DNA of 64,000 nt from Mya arenaria (GCF_026914265.1 NC_069124.1:10506522-10570521); one strand, 5' to 3'; positions 1 through 11,194 are shown, counted from the first letter of the stretch. Notes: generated from the sequence alone by a model not told the origin. Numbers and translations: made by a program.

Positions 1-1142
1 ATGAGACATATAACATCAATACATTGATTTCAGTCTAATGCCTGCATACAATAGTGTTATAGAATTAAAGAATACAATTATGAAATTATAAAAATAAATT
101 TAAAATAAATGGAAACTTTAAGAAATATACATTGTCAAACTAAGGCCATACTGTCCTAATAAAATAGTGTCTACTCTTTACTCCAGCCAACTTATTTGAA
201 GCCATATCAAATTGGATGTAGTTCTATTTATCTGTAAGCATACCCAATGACTTCTGTTTATCTTTTTGACACTTTTTAACCCCCTAAAATGCAGCATTTA
301 TAGCAATTACAAAATGTGACAAAACCGAAAGCAAATCTATCTTTAGCGCGTAAATGTCATTACGAAATGTACTGTACACATTAAGTGTCTTTTCGACAAC
401 CTAAAATTCTATGATTTGCATTTTTAAAACTAACATGTTAATTACGCAACAACAAAGCTTTTGAGCTAAATCTTAAAATTGTTTGCTATTAAGAGACATA
501 CTAGTTAAAGGATGTCATTGTTAATCTGTGAGCTCAATAAAATTCCGCAATAATTAGCGAGGCGTTGACTTGGCCGTGACTGCTTGCCCTGATTATCGGA
601 TTTGATGTCTCACCAGCAGATGCGCTCGATTTATGACAGTGACAGAATCGATTATCATGCAGGCCGCATGGGCACTGCTCACGTCATTTTAAGAAAATAT
701 TTTCACAAAAATCATTGTCTCCATAAATTATCCAAATTTGTAAAGTTGTCGCCACTTTTGCGATTTTGCTGCAAATGGCGATCGCCATCGGGAACCCTGG
801 TTAAGGGTAAACAAAATTGAAAGAAACACCTGTGAATAATGTGTGCATTAAAATTATCATTTGCTAGCTCAATTCCCCTTCTTAAGAGGTCCTGACTCCA
901 TTTCCTTACAGCGGGAAGACAGCCCTTGAGAGACAAACATCACAGAATGATGCAGCAATTGGTCCATCACTTTCAAAGCCTTTAAACTAACCATATTCCC
1001 AAATCTTACCCTAACTGACTAACCTATACTACAGTATAGATCCGAAACTTAAAGCGTAAAAGAACAATATAAACTTCTTATCACAAATGAAATTCAATGA
1101 CACATTCGCAAATACTTAAGACTAAGAATAAATTTGCTATAC
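1..1142. other. Probable intron of the TFPT-like gene; no exon seen
   Basis: AT-rich sequence downstream, on the minus strand, of the donor at 1141-1142. I looked on the minus strand for a second TFPT-type exon continuing the coiled coil and found none, so the rest of that gene probably lies to the left of the window. The short open frames at 602-820 (+) and 712-936 (-) resemble no family I know. Confidence 0.4.
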
Positions 1143-1226
1143 CTGTTGTATATGCTCGCATTTATTTCGCAACGCGAGATATTTCTTCATAAATACGTTT
1201 TCTCCGAAATTTTCTTCCTCCGCCAT
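1143..1226 (-). CDS. TFPT: First coding exon of a TFPT/INO80F-like protein (partial gene)
   Basis: On the minus strand an ATG at 1226 in a strong context (AAAAAATGGCG) opens 28 codons that end exactly at a consensus donor (CAACAG|GTATAG, phase 0). The peptide begins MAEEENFGENVFM and continues KKYLALRNKCEHIQQ. This resembles, from memory, the start of the TFPT coiled coil in vertebrates (RKYQALGRRCREIEQ). TFPT, also called INO80F, is a small coiled-coil subunit of the INO80 chromatin-remodelling complex in the nucleus. The exon is too short for the open-frame list and was found by reading the minus strand. The remaining exons should lie left of position 1. The identification rests on about 15 residues. 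Another short coiled-coil protein is possible, although ATG context, acidic start and clean donor together argue for a real exon. Confidence 0.5.
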
Positions 1227-1459
1227 TTTTTTATGGTCGTGTTGATTACAACGGTCCCAAAACTTTTAAACCGGTTTTAAAGCAGAACATATCATATTGT
1301 TAGATCGGGAACATTGTGACAGTTTTAAGAATAATGCTTGATACAGACAGTTTGTTACACAATGCTTTTGCAGAGAACTGTTTCCTATACAAAAAAATAA
1401 GAATGTTATAGCTGGGTATCTAGTTTTTTTCAAATTGTTAGCTAAAATGTCTTCAAATT

Positions 1460-2670
1460 ATGGTGGCACAGAGGTGGCATGTGTATGTTTTTATTTATCT
1501 CGTGCCCACGATATTATAAGTCGTGCGCACGAGTTACTATGTCATACGTTCGAGTTACTTAGTCGTGCGCACGAGATACTTCGTCGTGCGCACGACTTAC
1601 TAAGTCGTGAGCACGAGAATCAGATAATTAAGTCGTGCGCACGACATAATTTGCCAATAGAAATAAATATTTGCACTTTAATCTCAGACTGAATAACGTG
1701 AAAGATACGAATGTTCATTGCCAGTCAAAAAGGCCGGAGTGTCTACTACTTGACAGTCAATCGGCGCTATCTTCATGATGGTGTTTTCTGTTATAAACGT
1801 TGCAAAACTAACCAGTGATGTTGCAAACGTACCCTACCATTACCCGTTCTAACGTTGCGTCCACTCAAAGCTTAACCCTTACGGCTGGGCCCCTTCTCAT
1901 CTTCTAGTGACCGGCTTCCATCACAGAATCACCGATACCACTCAAAAACTTGTAACTGTGACATATTCATTCCCATATATGTTTATTGCATCATATCAAA
2001 TATCTTAATTGGTAAATATCCGAGCTGACAACAAAACTCGATTATTGTGCGACTGTCCGGCGGATCAGATGACGCCGTGATAAGAAAGGGGTAGTAATGA
2101 TAAAAGTGCTATTCACTAATGTAAACGGAAATGATTGTGAGAAATTGTCAAATGACGTCCCCGATGTCAAACAGTGTATGACTGGCAGTGTACATATGCG
2201 TTGGTGTTGAATTTCGTTTGTATAAAATGATTAATGACTTATAAATCTTATAAATGACACCACCACCTCCGGGTTGCTTTAGTGATGAATAAAATAGAAC
2301 AATGAAGTTATACAATAATAACAACAAATTGCTTTGGCATGAATGGAAGTGTATTTCTGAGTGATATGTGTATATCATCCTGATCGCCTAAAAACGAATT
2401 TCTTCAAACGTTAACCACGTATTAAAATTTACTAGAATAAAATCGTTTCTGCTATCAGCCATTTTCAAACAACATTCATGTATGTAAAGTGTATTCTGAT
2501 TGGATAATTATGTCTTGCACACGACTTAAGTATCTCGTGCGTAGAACTAACTTAACTCGTGCGCACGACATAGTATCTCGTGCGCATGAATTAGTATGTC
2601 GTGCCCACGACTTAGTATGCCGTGCGCATGAGACAAGTAAAAACATACACATGTCAACTCTGTGCCACCG
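1460..2670. mobile_element. Foldback-type element with palindrome-rich inverted arms
   Basis: The left end (from 1461, TGGTGGCACAGAG) recurs inverted at the right end (2657-2669, CTCTGTGCCACC). Inside both ends comes the same 'catgtgtatgttttta' segment and then an array of imperfect copies, about 24 bp apart, of the perfect 12-bp palindrome TCGTGCGCACGA (left about 1499-1650, right about 2515-2632). The core (1650-2510) holds no gene I can support. Long terminal inverted arms made of short tandem repeats fit foldback elements, or a Helentron-like non-autonomous element. No transposase is present, so it would be non-autonomous. Confidence 0.6.
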
Positions 2671-2684
2671 TATCATATACCATA

Positions 2685-3204
2685 TGTAACCGGGGGTATA
2701 AAATAACGCCTTTGTAGGTCTTGTATATATATATTTAAGATGTTGAAGATGAAGCCTGCAATATAAAAGATGATTCATCACCTTTTTGCAAATAACACAA
2801 TAATTAATGTTAATTACACAATATATGCATATATATATAATGAATAAAAGTAAAACAATACACTCGATCTAATATGAAATAACAATCTAACCTACCGGCA
2901 GCAAAATACTCTTTTGCAAGAATATTAAACACAAATAGTGGTCCGTTGGTTGCGGTGTTCAGTACAGGAATGAGTGACCGGGAAAGTTAGCACGGGTAAA
3001 TCGATTAGTAAAAGCGCCCTCTATAAATCTATAAATAGGTAAATCACTCATACTGAACCAACTACTTTCATACGTCACAAACTTAAACATTTACATACAT
3101 GTAACATACATAACAAGACACTGACAGAACATTAACTACGGGCAGAACATGATCGCGCTTTATTAATAAATATAATGAATTTATGAAATGATCAGGTTGT
3201 TACA
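2685..3204 (-). repeat. 3' LTR (element orientation) of the Ty3/gypsy element
   Basis: 520 bp with inverted termini TGTAAC...GTTACA. It reads as identical to 11195-11714. In element orientation it is preceded by a purine-rich stretch (GCAGGGAAGAA, plus-strand 3205-3215), a good polypurine-tract candidate. Confidence 0.95.
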
Positions 3205-3215
3205 TTCTTCCCTGC
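3205..3215 (-). other. Candidate polypurine tract
   Basis: On the minus strand the bases directly before the 3' LTR read GCAGGGAAGAA. This is the usual place and composition for the plus-strand primer of LTR elements. The 430 bases from here to the end of pol (3644) contain no gene. Confidence 0.6.
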
Positions 3216-3643
3216 AGGGTTAAATTCGTCCTCGAATTTCCAAAATCATTTAAACTAATGATTTCTAAACGATATTCATTAATTGCTTCTAAACAAAAAC
3301 TTTATTTCTGTAATTCTAAATGATACACAGATGAAATCGTAGTGTATATATTCTAAAATAAAATGTCAATAGTTAACGTATATATATGTATGTCAGCAAA
3401 TCACTCGAACACCGGTCTCCTGAAATTTCCTTAACAAAATGATTATCCTGCAAACTAATTTAAATTATTGTTTCTAAAAGTTAACTGTTCGACAAGACGA
3501 AAAAACACACAAGTATCTCCAATCTCAATTCGCTTAACCTACCCTGAAATCAAATAGAATATTAAACAGATAAAAACCTGGACTGTGAAATTTAATACCT
3601 GCAACATGAGATATTATAGTAGAAAATTAAACGAAATTAACTA

Positions 3644-6600
3644 CTAAACGTAATAAATACAGTCATTAGTTTCCGTACAGGAAACCCACTCTCCATAACG
3701 GTCTGGTGGCTTCCGGTGTCTTACTGGCCGGGCTTCGTGCACCACAGGTTCTTCCGGTGGCGAAGGCGGCAAAGACGGAGTATTATGGATGGACGGCGAC
3801 GCTTGCTGAGCTAACGGTGGAACTGTCGACCTTGACCCTATCAGCGAGACTGGTGGACTCTCGTCCGGCCCGATAGCCGTGTCTGCTGGGATCGAAGGAC
3901 GAAGCGACGAGGTAGAAGATGGATGGGGCTCGTTAGGTGTCAGACTTGCGTTTGACGTACGAGACTCCTGCCTCCGAGTACCGATAGGTATCTGTCTGAC
4001 GTTTGTGCTCCTCCGTTGCGGAATCACATAGTGAATGACACTTACGTCAGATGAACTCGAATCGGACTCGGAGCTGCCGTCGTCGTTGCCCATTGCTCTG
4101 GTCACCGGTCTATGCATCTTGATCGGTTTCCGTTTCGTCACTTCCGGGATATCATCTTCCTTAGGGACAGACACAAACGGAAGTAGAAAATTCCTGTGTA
4201 CAGTGCGAACAGGACCCTTCTGCGACTCCATGGTTACCTGATAAACAGGAACATCTGGGTTAGGAATGCCCACAATAACATAAGGGTCCCGCTCCCACTT
4301 GTCTGCCAGTTTGTGCCTGCCCTTTAGTCCAACTTTCTGAACTAAAACTATGTCTCCTACTTCTAGGCGATTCTCGCGGACCTTGGCGTCATAGTTGGCT
4401 TTATTGATGTCGGCACGCTTCCGAATACTCTGACCAGCGAGTTGATATGCGTAGCTCATGCGCTCCTTGAGTCGCTGTACATAGTTGACGGGTCTCACAG
4501 TGTCCTCGTCCTTCCCTGTTCCTAGAAAAGCATCTATAGACAACCTAGGATGCCATCCAAACAATAAATAATGGGGTGAAAACCCAGTGGAATCATGTTT
4601 GGTTGAATTATATGCTTGAACTAACGGTCCTATGTACGTCGGCCAGTCTAGTTTTTGGTCGTCCGTCAAGGTCCCTAACATTTTCAGAAGCGTCCGGTTG
4701 AAGCGTTCACATCCGCCGTTTCCGGACGGATGGTACGGTGTCGTCCTTGTCTTACGTACTCCTGCAAGGGCACACAAAGATTTTATCAATTTACAATCAA
4801 AATTACGGCCTTGGTCGCTATGCAATTGTTCTGGAAAAGAAAAGTTAGCAATGAAATGTTCATACAAGGCTTTAGCTGTGGCTTGAGCTGTAATTTTCTT
4901 GCAAGGAACGGCTTTTGCATAACGAGTAAAATGGTCCGTTATAACAAGAATATCTTCGTAGCCGCCTTTGCCTACATCAACCTTGAGAAAATCAATGCAT
5001 ACAAGTTGCATAGGTCGATTTGTAACGATGGGCAGAAGTTCAGCCATCGGCTTCGTTGGGGTTTTGCGGCAGATACAATTAAGACAGCCGGTGACCCTCT
5101 TGTCGACATCTGCTTCCAAACCAGGCCAATAAAATCGCTGCCTAGCAAGCCACATGGTCTTCTCCTTGCCAGGGTGTCCTACATCACGGTGCACGCCGTT
5201 GATCGCGGTCGCACGGTGGGCTTCCGGCACCACTAGTTGCCGTACTGGTTGATTGTCCTGGGTAGCGTTCCGGAATAGAATTCCCTGCACAACCACGAGT
5301 CTATTCCGTTCCCGAAGGAGACGCTGCACTGCAAGTGGCTCGTTCCGGTATCCTTCCTCCCCTGGCAAAGAATCGCTACCCAGGATCTGTATGACTCGAG
5401 CAATCACTGGGTCCTTCTGGTGCTCCTCCTTCCATGATATTCTCGGCATAGTCGGAAACTCGTATATCTCATCTGCAGCTTGAAAATTAGGGTCACCGGC
5501 TAGGCTGAAAACATATGGTACATTCTCCGTAACTGAAAGACATACAGCCTTAACAGCGTCCGGATATACAATTCTGCTCAAGCCATCAGCGTCTGTATTA
5601 GTTTTGCCCGTCTTATACACAATATGAAAATTGTAGTTGGCAAGGGCCGCTACCCATCTATGTTGTGTGGCATCGAGTTTAGCGCTGGACAAAACATAAG
5701 TCAAAGGGTTGTTATCTGTCATGACCTTAAATGTGTTGCCATAGAGGTAGTCATGGAACTTGTCCGTGATAGCCCACTTCAGCGCAAGGAACTCAAGCTT
5801 ATGAGCGGGATAGTTCCGTTCAGCAGCACGAAGACCTCGGCTGGCGTAAGCTATAACGCGCTCCTTACCATCCTGCTCCTGTAGCAAGACCGCACCCAAG
5901 CCAAGACCTGAGGCGTCTACGTGAACCACGAAAGGCAAAGTGTAGTCGACAATACCTAGGACAGGGGGCTCGGTAAGAAGCAGCTTAACCGAGTCAAATG
6001 CGGACTGCTGGTCCTGTCCCCATTCCCATGATGCAGGAGACTTGGCCTTCTTCTTCGACTTGCGGGACTTCTTATTCGTACAATGGCCTTCCAGCAGCTT
6101 ATTTAAAGGCTGGACGATTTTTGAATAATCTGGCACAAAGCGACGATAATAGCCCGCAAAGCCCAAAAAGGACCGTAACTCCTTCACATTGGAAGGGACA
6201 GGCCAGTCTAAGACAGCGCGTGTCTTTTCTGGATCTGTCGATATGCCATCGGCAGAAATAACATGCCCCAGGTACTCTACCTTTGTCTTAAGTAGCTCGC
6301 ATTTAGATGGTTTAAGCTTAAGACCATGCTCCTCTAAGCGTCTAAAAACTGCATCTAATCTCTCCAAATGTTCGTCGAATGTTCTGGAAAATATCAAGAT
6401 ATCATCCAAAAACACGAGACAATCGTTTAAATTTAGGTCAGACATACAGAGCTCAGCTAATCTCTGAAAACTGGCCCCAGCATTACAAAGCCCGAAAGCC
6501 ATCCTAGAAAACTCCCAGTGACCAAGATTGCCAACTGAGAAGGCAGTCTTCTCTTTGTCAGACTCTTCAACCTCGACCTGCCAATAGGCTGCTCTAAGGT

Positions 6601-7819
6601 CCAATTTGGTGAAGAATCTTGCCCCTGACAACACATCTACCGTATCGTCAAACCTGGGCAACATGTAGGCATCTTTGCGTGTTCTGCTGTTCAACATACG
6701 GTAGTCGACACAGAACCGCAGACTGCCATCTTTCTTTCTGACCAACACAACATTAGACGAGTATGGGCTATCTGATGGCCTAATAACATCACAAGCAATC
6801 ATGTCTTTTAAATGTTGTCTAACCTCCTCATACATGGCTGGAGGTATCTTACGATAGGGCATTTTAAAAGGAGTGTCATCTATTAGTACAATTTTATGTT
6901 TGATAGAGGTAACCTTACCAATATCAGTGACACCAGTACTAAATATCTGTTTCCAGTTGCCTAGCAACTGCCGAGTACGTAAGACTTGGTCAGGCGTCAA
7001 GTTGTCAACGTCAATTTTTAGACCCAACGTCTCTGCAAAAGACTTGGTATCATCTGCACTATCAGATTCACTAGTCGAGCCCATACCAGAGGCTAAACTA
7101 TCTAAAATCTTAACCTCATTCACAACACACAGCTCAGACTTAGGTTTAATCTTAATAGGTTTGGCAGAGACATTACAAACTCTTATCTGTACCTTAACAC
7201 TATCGCTAGTCTCAGTAGACTGGAAAACCTGCGGTCGAACTATGTAGGGCTTGTCGCTTTTGGAATTATCTGTAACAAAATGACAAACATTGTTGGCTAC
7301 GCCCCTGACGAGCCCGTTAATTACAACCGTCTCATAAGGTCCCACTTCTACAGTACGTCGATTGGTAGATCGCATTGGCAGAGAGTTACATGTCAGAGCG
7401 TCAAATGCTGTTTGCCACGATTCAGGAACAGAATCCTGCGATGTTTCCTGAAAAGAATTTGCCTTACATCGGCGTATCACATTAGTGCCCACTACCACAG
7501 GACTCGGGCCGCCATCAGGAACAATGAGAACTGGAACATCAATTGTAAAATTCGAGAAAAATGGTATTAAAATTGTTGTCTCTATGTATCCATAAAGATT
7601 CAGCTTGCTACCATCGGCTACACTGACGTCTAAATTGAAACTATTGACGTCAAGTAGAGGTGGTTTGTTCTGCAATGAATCGAAAAATGATTTAGAACAA
7701 AGGGTTACCATGCTACCTGAATCGATAAGAGCTGGGGTTTCTACTCCGTTGAAATATATGAGGTCTATATTTGAGGGACCTACTAGTTTTTCACGTAAAC
7801 TAACCTCTGTTTTAACCAC
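3644..7819 (-). CDS. pol: Pol polyprotein of the Ty3/gypsy element
   Basis: One 1391-residue frame. An aspartic protease motif (ALIDSGS) lies near residue 30. Reverse transcriptase spans about 310-500 with LDLRAAYWQ and the catalytic FLDD near 470-473. RNase H begins near 630 (HVDASG). The integrase zinc domain has an HHCC pattern (HRDVGHPG, CLNCICRK) and the core has IDFLKVD and HSDQGRNF. A GPY/F-like segment (KWERDPYVIVG) follows. The C-terminal 150 residues are rich in Ser and Pro. The frame differs from that of gag, as is common in this family, which often links the two by ribosomal frameshifting. It functions in reverse transcription and integration. Confidence 0.95.
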   Translation of the reverse strand: MVKTEVSLREKLVGPSNIDLIYFNGVETPALIDSGSMVTLCSKSFFDSLQNKPPLLDVNSFNLDVSVADGSKLNLYGYIETTILIPFFSNFTIDVPVLIVPDGGPSPVVVGTNVIRRCKANSFQETSQDSVPESWQTAFDALTCNSLPMRSTNRRTVEVGPYETVVINGLVRGVANNVCHFVTDNSKSDKPYIVRPQVFQSTETSDSVKVQIRVCNVSAKPIKIKPKSELCVVNEVKILDSLASGMGSTSESDSADDTKSFAETLGLKIDVDNLTPDQVLRTRQLLGNWKQIFSTGVTDIGKVTSIKHKIVLIDDTPFKMPYRKIPPAMYEEVRQHLKDMIACDVIRPSDSPYSSNVVLVRKKDGSLRFCVDYRMLNSRTRKDAYMLPRFDDTVDVLSGARFFTKLDLRAAYWQVEVEESDKEKTAFSVGNLGHWEFSRMAFGLCNAGASFQRLAELCMSDLNLNDCLVFLDDILIFSRTFDEHLERLDAVFRRLEEHGLKLKPSKCELLKTKVEYLGHVISADGISTDPEKTRAVLDWPVPSNVKELRSFLGFAGYYRRFVPDYSKIVQPLNKLLEGHCTNKKSRKSKKKAKSPASWEWGQDQQSAFDSVKLLLTEPPVLGIVDYTLPFVVHVDASGLGLGAVLLQEQDGKERVIAYASRGLRAAERNYPAHKLEFLALKWAITDKFHDYLYGNTFKVMTDNNPLTYVLSSAKLDATQHRWVAALANYNFHIVYKTGKTNTDADGLSRIVYPDAVKAVCLSVTENVPYVFSLAGDPNFQAADEIYEFPTMPRISWKEEHQKDPVIARVIQILGSDSLPGEEGYRNEPLAVQRLLRERNRLVVVQGILFRNATQDNQPVRQLVVPEAHRATAINGVHRDVGHPGKEKTMWLARQRFYWPGLEADVDKRVTGCLNCICRKTPTKPMAELLPIVTNRPMQLVCIDFLKVDVGKGGYEDILVITDHFTRYAKAVPCKKITAQATAKALYEHFIANFSFPEQLHSDQGRNFDCKLIKSLCALAGVRKTRTTPYHPSGNGGCERFNRTLLKMLGTLTDDQKLDWPTYIGPLVQAYNSTKHDSTGFSPHYLLFGWHPRLSIDAFLGTGKDEDTVRPVNYVQRLKERMSYAYQLAGQSIRKRADINKANYDAKVRENRLEVGDIVLVQKVGLKGRHKLADKWERDPYVIVGIPNPDVPVYQVTMESQKGPVRTVHRNFLLPFVSVPKEDDIPEVTKRKPIKMHRPVTRAMGNDDGSSESDSSSSDVSVIHYVIPQRRSTNVRQIPIGTRRQESRTSNASLTPNEPHPSSTSSLRPSIPADTAIGPDESPPVSLIGSRSTVPPLAQQASPSIHNTPSLPPSPPEEPVVHEARPVRHRKPPDRYGEWVSCTETNDCIYYV

Positions 7820-7887
7820 AGAAGGATTTTTCTGGTGTCGCGGGCCTTCACTCTTTGCCGCCTCCGGTTGGCCATAAACGGGAGCGG

Positions 7888-9147
7888 CTAAAAGTTTGGG
7901 TGACTCTCGCCATACTCACCTTGGTAACCATGTTGTTGTTGTTGTTGTTGTTGTTGGTGTTGTTGTTGTTGTTGTTGGTGTTGTTGTTGTTGTTGTTGTT
8001 GGTGTTGTTGGTGTTGTTGGTGTTGTTGTTGGTGTTGTTGGTGTTGTTGTTGTTGTTGTGGTGCGCGCTGCTGCTGCTGTTGGAACTCAAATCCTCTTCC
8101 ACGCCCACGTCCGTATCCTCCACGGCTACTACGACCACGACTATAACTACCACTACTAGAAGTAGAAAATCCCTGGTTGACCTGCAGTTGTTCCATCAAC
8201 CGATCAAGCTTTGCGTCATACGCCGTCATCTGCGCCTGCAGTTCACTAACCTGCTTACGTACCTCATCTGAAGTAGATGGCGTGTGGGTCGCGACGGCTG
8301 ACGTGTGAGTTGGTCGGCGGGGGCGTGTGCTAGCACCATTACTGGGGCGTGGCTGGGAACGGGCGATCTCTTCCTCGACCTGACGCAACTCTCGTAGTAG
8401 CTCGTTGTAGTCACGTACCGTATCATACTTGTGTCTTGTCTGCAACCTGAGGATATCCGACGACAAACCTGTCCAAACTTTGTGTCTGAGAAGATCATTC
8501 CTGGCAGAATACGGGATGTCGCCTTTGTCCATGATCATCTGCAAATGAATTTCTAATCTACAGGCGAAAGTAGTTATAGACTCACCCTCTTGTTGAGTAG
8601 AGTTAAAAAATTGTTGTAAAAGATCCTCCTTAGACGATGCATTAGAATACATAGCATCTAACTTCGCAACAACAGTAGCTAAACTAGCATCTTCACCTAA
8701 AGGTACCATCATCTCACGCGCCCTGCCCCGTAGGGAGGAACGAATTACCTTTAAAATGTTGACTTCCGACAGGTCTCCGGCCCGGATCAAACACTGCACC
8801 TCATACCGCCAAACCATATATTGAACCTCACCTTTTGGGGTTGGCAGATCTCCAGAAAAACTCGGAATCTTGGGTAATGACGGCATTGGTACTGCAACCA
8901 TCGATGGGTGTAAACTGGAAACCTGTGGATTGAAATTGAAATGGTGACCATTAATAGGTGTTGACATCGGCGGAAAACTTGGCGGGGGTTGTACTGTCGG
9001 GGTGGCCCGCGGTTGTGTTACCAACACTTCTTCCAGTTCCACCTTGGGTGATGTCTTGGGCGTGATATTAAAATGGGTCATCATCGCCCGAACAACATCT
9101 TCCACAGAAACGTTCTGTGACATACTGGAATAAAATATAAAAACCAA
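7888..9147 (-). CDS. gag: Gag-like protein with RGG box and Gln/His tract
   Basis: A 419-residue frame upstream of pol in element orientation. The middle has the helical retrotransposon-gag pattern (MVWRYEVQCLI ... LLQQFFNSTQQEGESITTFACRLE ...). A coiled-coil-like segment precedes a Gly/Arg-rich stretch (SRGRSSRGGYGRGRGRG), and the tail is a long run of Gln broken by His. I see no CCHC zinc knuckle; the RGG stretch is the likely RNA-binding part. The Gln tract comes from a GTT/GTG-type microsatellite at 7929-8060 on the plus strand. Confidence 0.85.
   Translation of the reverse strand: MVFIFYSSMSQNVSVEDVVRAMMTHFNITPKTSPKVELEEVLVTQPRATPTVQPPPSFPPMSTPINGHHFNFNPQVSSLHPSMVAVPMPSLPKIPSFSGDLPTPKGEVQYMVWRYEVQCLIRAGDLSEVNILKVIRSSLRGRAREMMVPLGEDASLATVVAKLDAMYSNASSKEDLLQQFFNSTQQEGESITTFACRLEIHLQMIMDKGDIPYSARNDLLRHKVWTGLSSDILRLQTRHKYDTVRDYNELLRELRQVEEEIARSQPRPSNGASTRPRRPTHTSAVATHTPSTSDEVRKQVSELQAQMTAYDAKLDRLMEQLQVNQGFSTSSSGSYSRGRSSRGGYGRGRGRGFEFQQQQQRAPQQQQQHQQHQQQHQQHQQHQQQQQQQHQQQQQQHQQQQQQQQHGYQGEYGESHPNF
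7929..8060. repeat. (GTT)n/(GTGTT)n microsatellite inside gag
   Basis: Nearly pure trinucleotide repeat, GTT with interspersed GGT on the plus strand. It reads as CAA/CAC (Gln/His) in the gag frame. On the plus strand it yields open frames of poly-Leu and poly-Val that are not genes. Confidence 0.9.
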
Positions 9148-11194
9148 TGCAAAATGTAAATTTCAATTGTCAGCACACCTGAAAATTGAAAAGGACTACA
9201 TGATTAACTTTACTTAAAATCAGCAAATCACGAAATCACTATCTTAAAATGTAAGATATTTCTGTAAGTACTATTTAATAATTAAGAGCAATGAAAATTA
9301 AATGTCAACTGCCAAATGTTAAATATGAAACCAATCCCGCCCGTCTGAACAGTGTGTGTAAATGTATAATATCAAACGTTCGAGTATCAGTATACTAAAA
9401 CAAATCAATACATAAAACTCAAATCTGTGTCACTAATTAATGTATGTCAAATAATGAGCATCGTGAGAACATTTCATGATATAAACAACTTTTGGTACGA
9501 TCAACGTAATCTGCACGTGGACTTTGCGGTCGGCTGACTACTATTATGTCGTCTGCCAATCAATACGCCTCACATCTAAGCAGACGAAATTACGACAGTG
9601 GATCAGCTGATAACTGTCAAAACCTTATAAATGAAAGAATGGTATTTGGTCAGCGTAATTAATACCGAGATAATCGTATAACTTTTGAAAACAAATAACT
9701 ATTGTTGCAAAATGCGCGACTATAGAATGAAATCCATGCACGAAATAAAATATTCACAAATAATGGTGTACAGCTCTGAAAACAAAAACCAAGGACAGTT
9801 TAAAACAATAAATTTAATGTTAGTGCAAAATAATGTGGTCAAGTGTCGACTTATCAACACTGAAAACTAAATAAACGGAAAGCAACAAAATAGGTTTCAA
9901 ATAAAATAAGCAAAAATAAGCGGAAATGAAATCACGAGCGCAAGCAAGCGGAAAATTCGCAACAGAAAACACTAAACAGCAAAATACAAATGAACTAGCG
10001 CGCTAACATATACTCACATACGTACTCACTAACTCCTTAAATAGAAAAAAAAAACTACATTAATTTTTGGAAATGTTAGTTGGTGTGAGAAATTACAGTC
10101 AAAATGTCCTGTATACGTCAAAATATGCAACAAAGCAATTAAAAATATATCTCGAATGAATACAAACACAAATGTCAAAATCAGAATTTAAATCTAAATC
10201 AATGAAATACGTGGAAAAATTCAAAGCAAAGTGAATAACACGATAACACAATCAAAGTCAATAAAATACGTACAAATAAACACAATGTATAGATGAATAT
10301 CGATGTGAAATGTTTTAAACAAGACCCTTTTTCTAACTGAAATAAACAGTAACTATATTTACATGTATATATACAACATTAAATAACTAACCTACATGTA
10401 CATTGGAGGAAATAGACCACGTGCGTCCGAAAAATCAAAAATTTAGGTCAAAATACAAAATTGATATAATACAATATCAAAAATTTACCAGGATAGACTA
10501 CGAAACACGCAAATAGAATTTCTATTCTAATAAAATAGTGAAAATCTTAACTGATTCCAAAAATGAAAAATCCAAATATCGCACTGAACCTGACCGATGA
10601 CCTCAACCTTACAGGAAAAAGTAAACAAACTTTGACAGCTGGGAAATGAACACACGTGTTTACTCAAAAATGAAAAATCTATGGAAAATGAACAAAAATA
10701 AAGCACTTACTTGTCCTCCAAAATAATAATCCACATTATAAATATTAATAACACAATTACACAAATCCTCCTTTTGCGAAGATGATGTTGTCCGACGAAT
10801 CCACACAATGTCAATGTTAATCGATATCGTGAGCGCTCAGAAAAATAATCTTTAAAACGTTATATAAAAAAGGGGTACAGAGCTCTGATAAGGGGAAAAT
10901 GGGTGGTGGAGGGGACGAGGGGGTATGGGTAATGGGATAAAGGAGTATGGGTAATGCGGGACGAGGGACGGGGTTGCGAAATCACCTCCGGAGGTCCGTA
11001 TCACTTGGACCTCCCGTCCGCTCTTGAACGCCGCGTCCTGACTGTACCGGGATGACTACCGTGGCACCAGACGTCTCTGGATGGAACACAGCCGCGTGTG
11101 AAGGGCGAGGTCCCTGTCACGTGGTCAACGTCAGAAGACGAAGGACGGAATGAAGAGCGCTGCCGGCTTCTAAACGTCTCGTCGGGGAGCCAAA
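9148..11194 (-). other. Long untranslated leader of the LTR element
   Basis: About 2 kb between the 5' LTR and the gag start, unusually long for a Ty3/gypsy leader. It is A-rich with no credible frame. Its LTR-proximal 350 bases (about 10850-11190) are GC-richer and contain short direct repeats (GGGTATGGGTAATG twice). The minus-strand bases just inside the LTR (TTTGGCTCCCCGACGAG) are the primer-binding-site candidate; I could not assign the tRNA. Confidence 0.6.

Noticed and set aside
2476-2781. Frame running from the palindrome array into the LTR, and its sister at 11001-11291
   Set aside because: They share only LTR sequence and otherwise read across two unrelated repeats.
4035-7877. Plus-strand frames across the pol region
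   Set aside because: Shadows of the pol frame; none has a recognisable domain.
7855-8271. Plus-strand poly-Leu and poly-Val frames
   Set aside because: Translation of the GTT microsatellite inside the gag coding region, read from the wrong strand.
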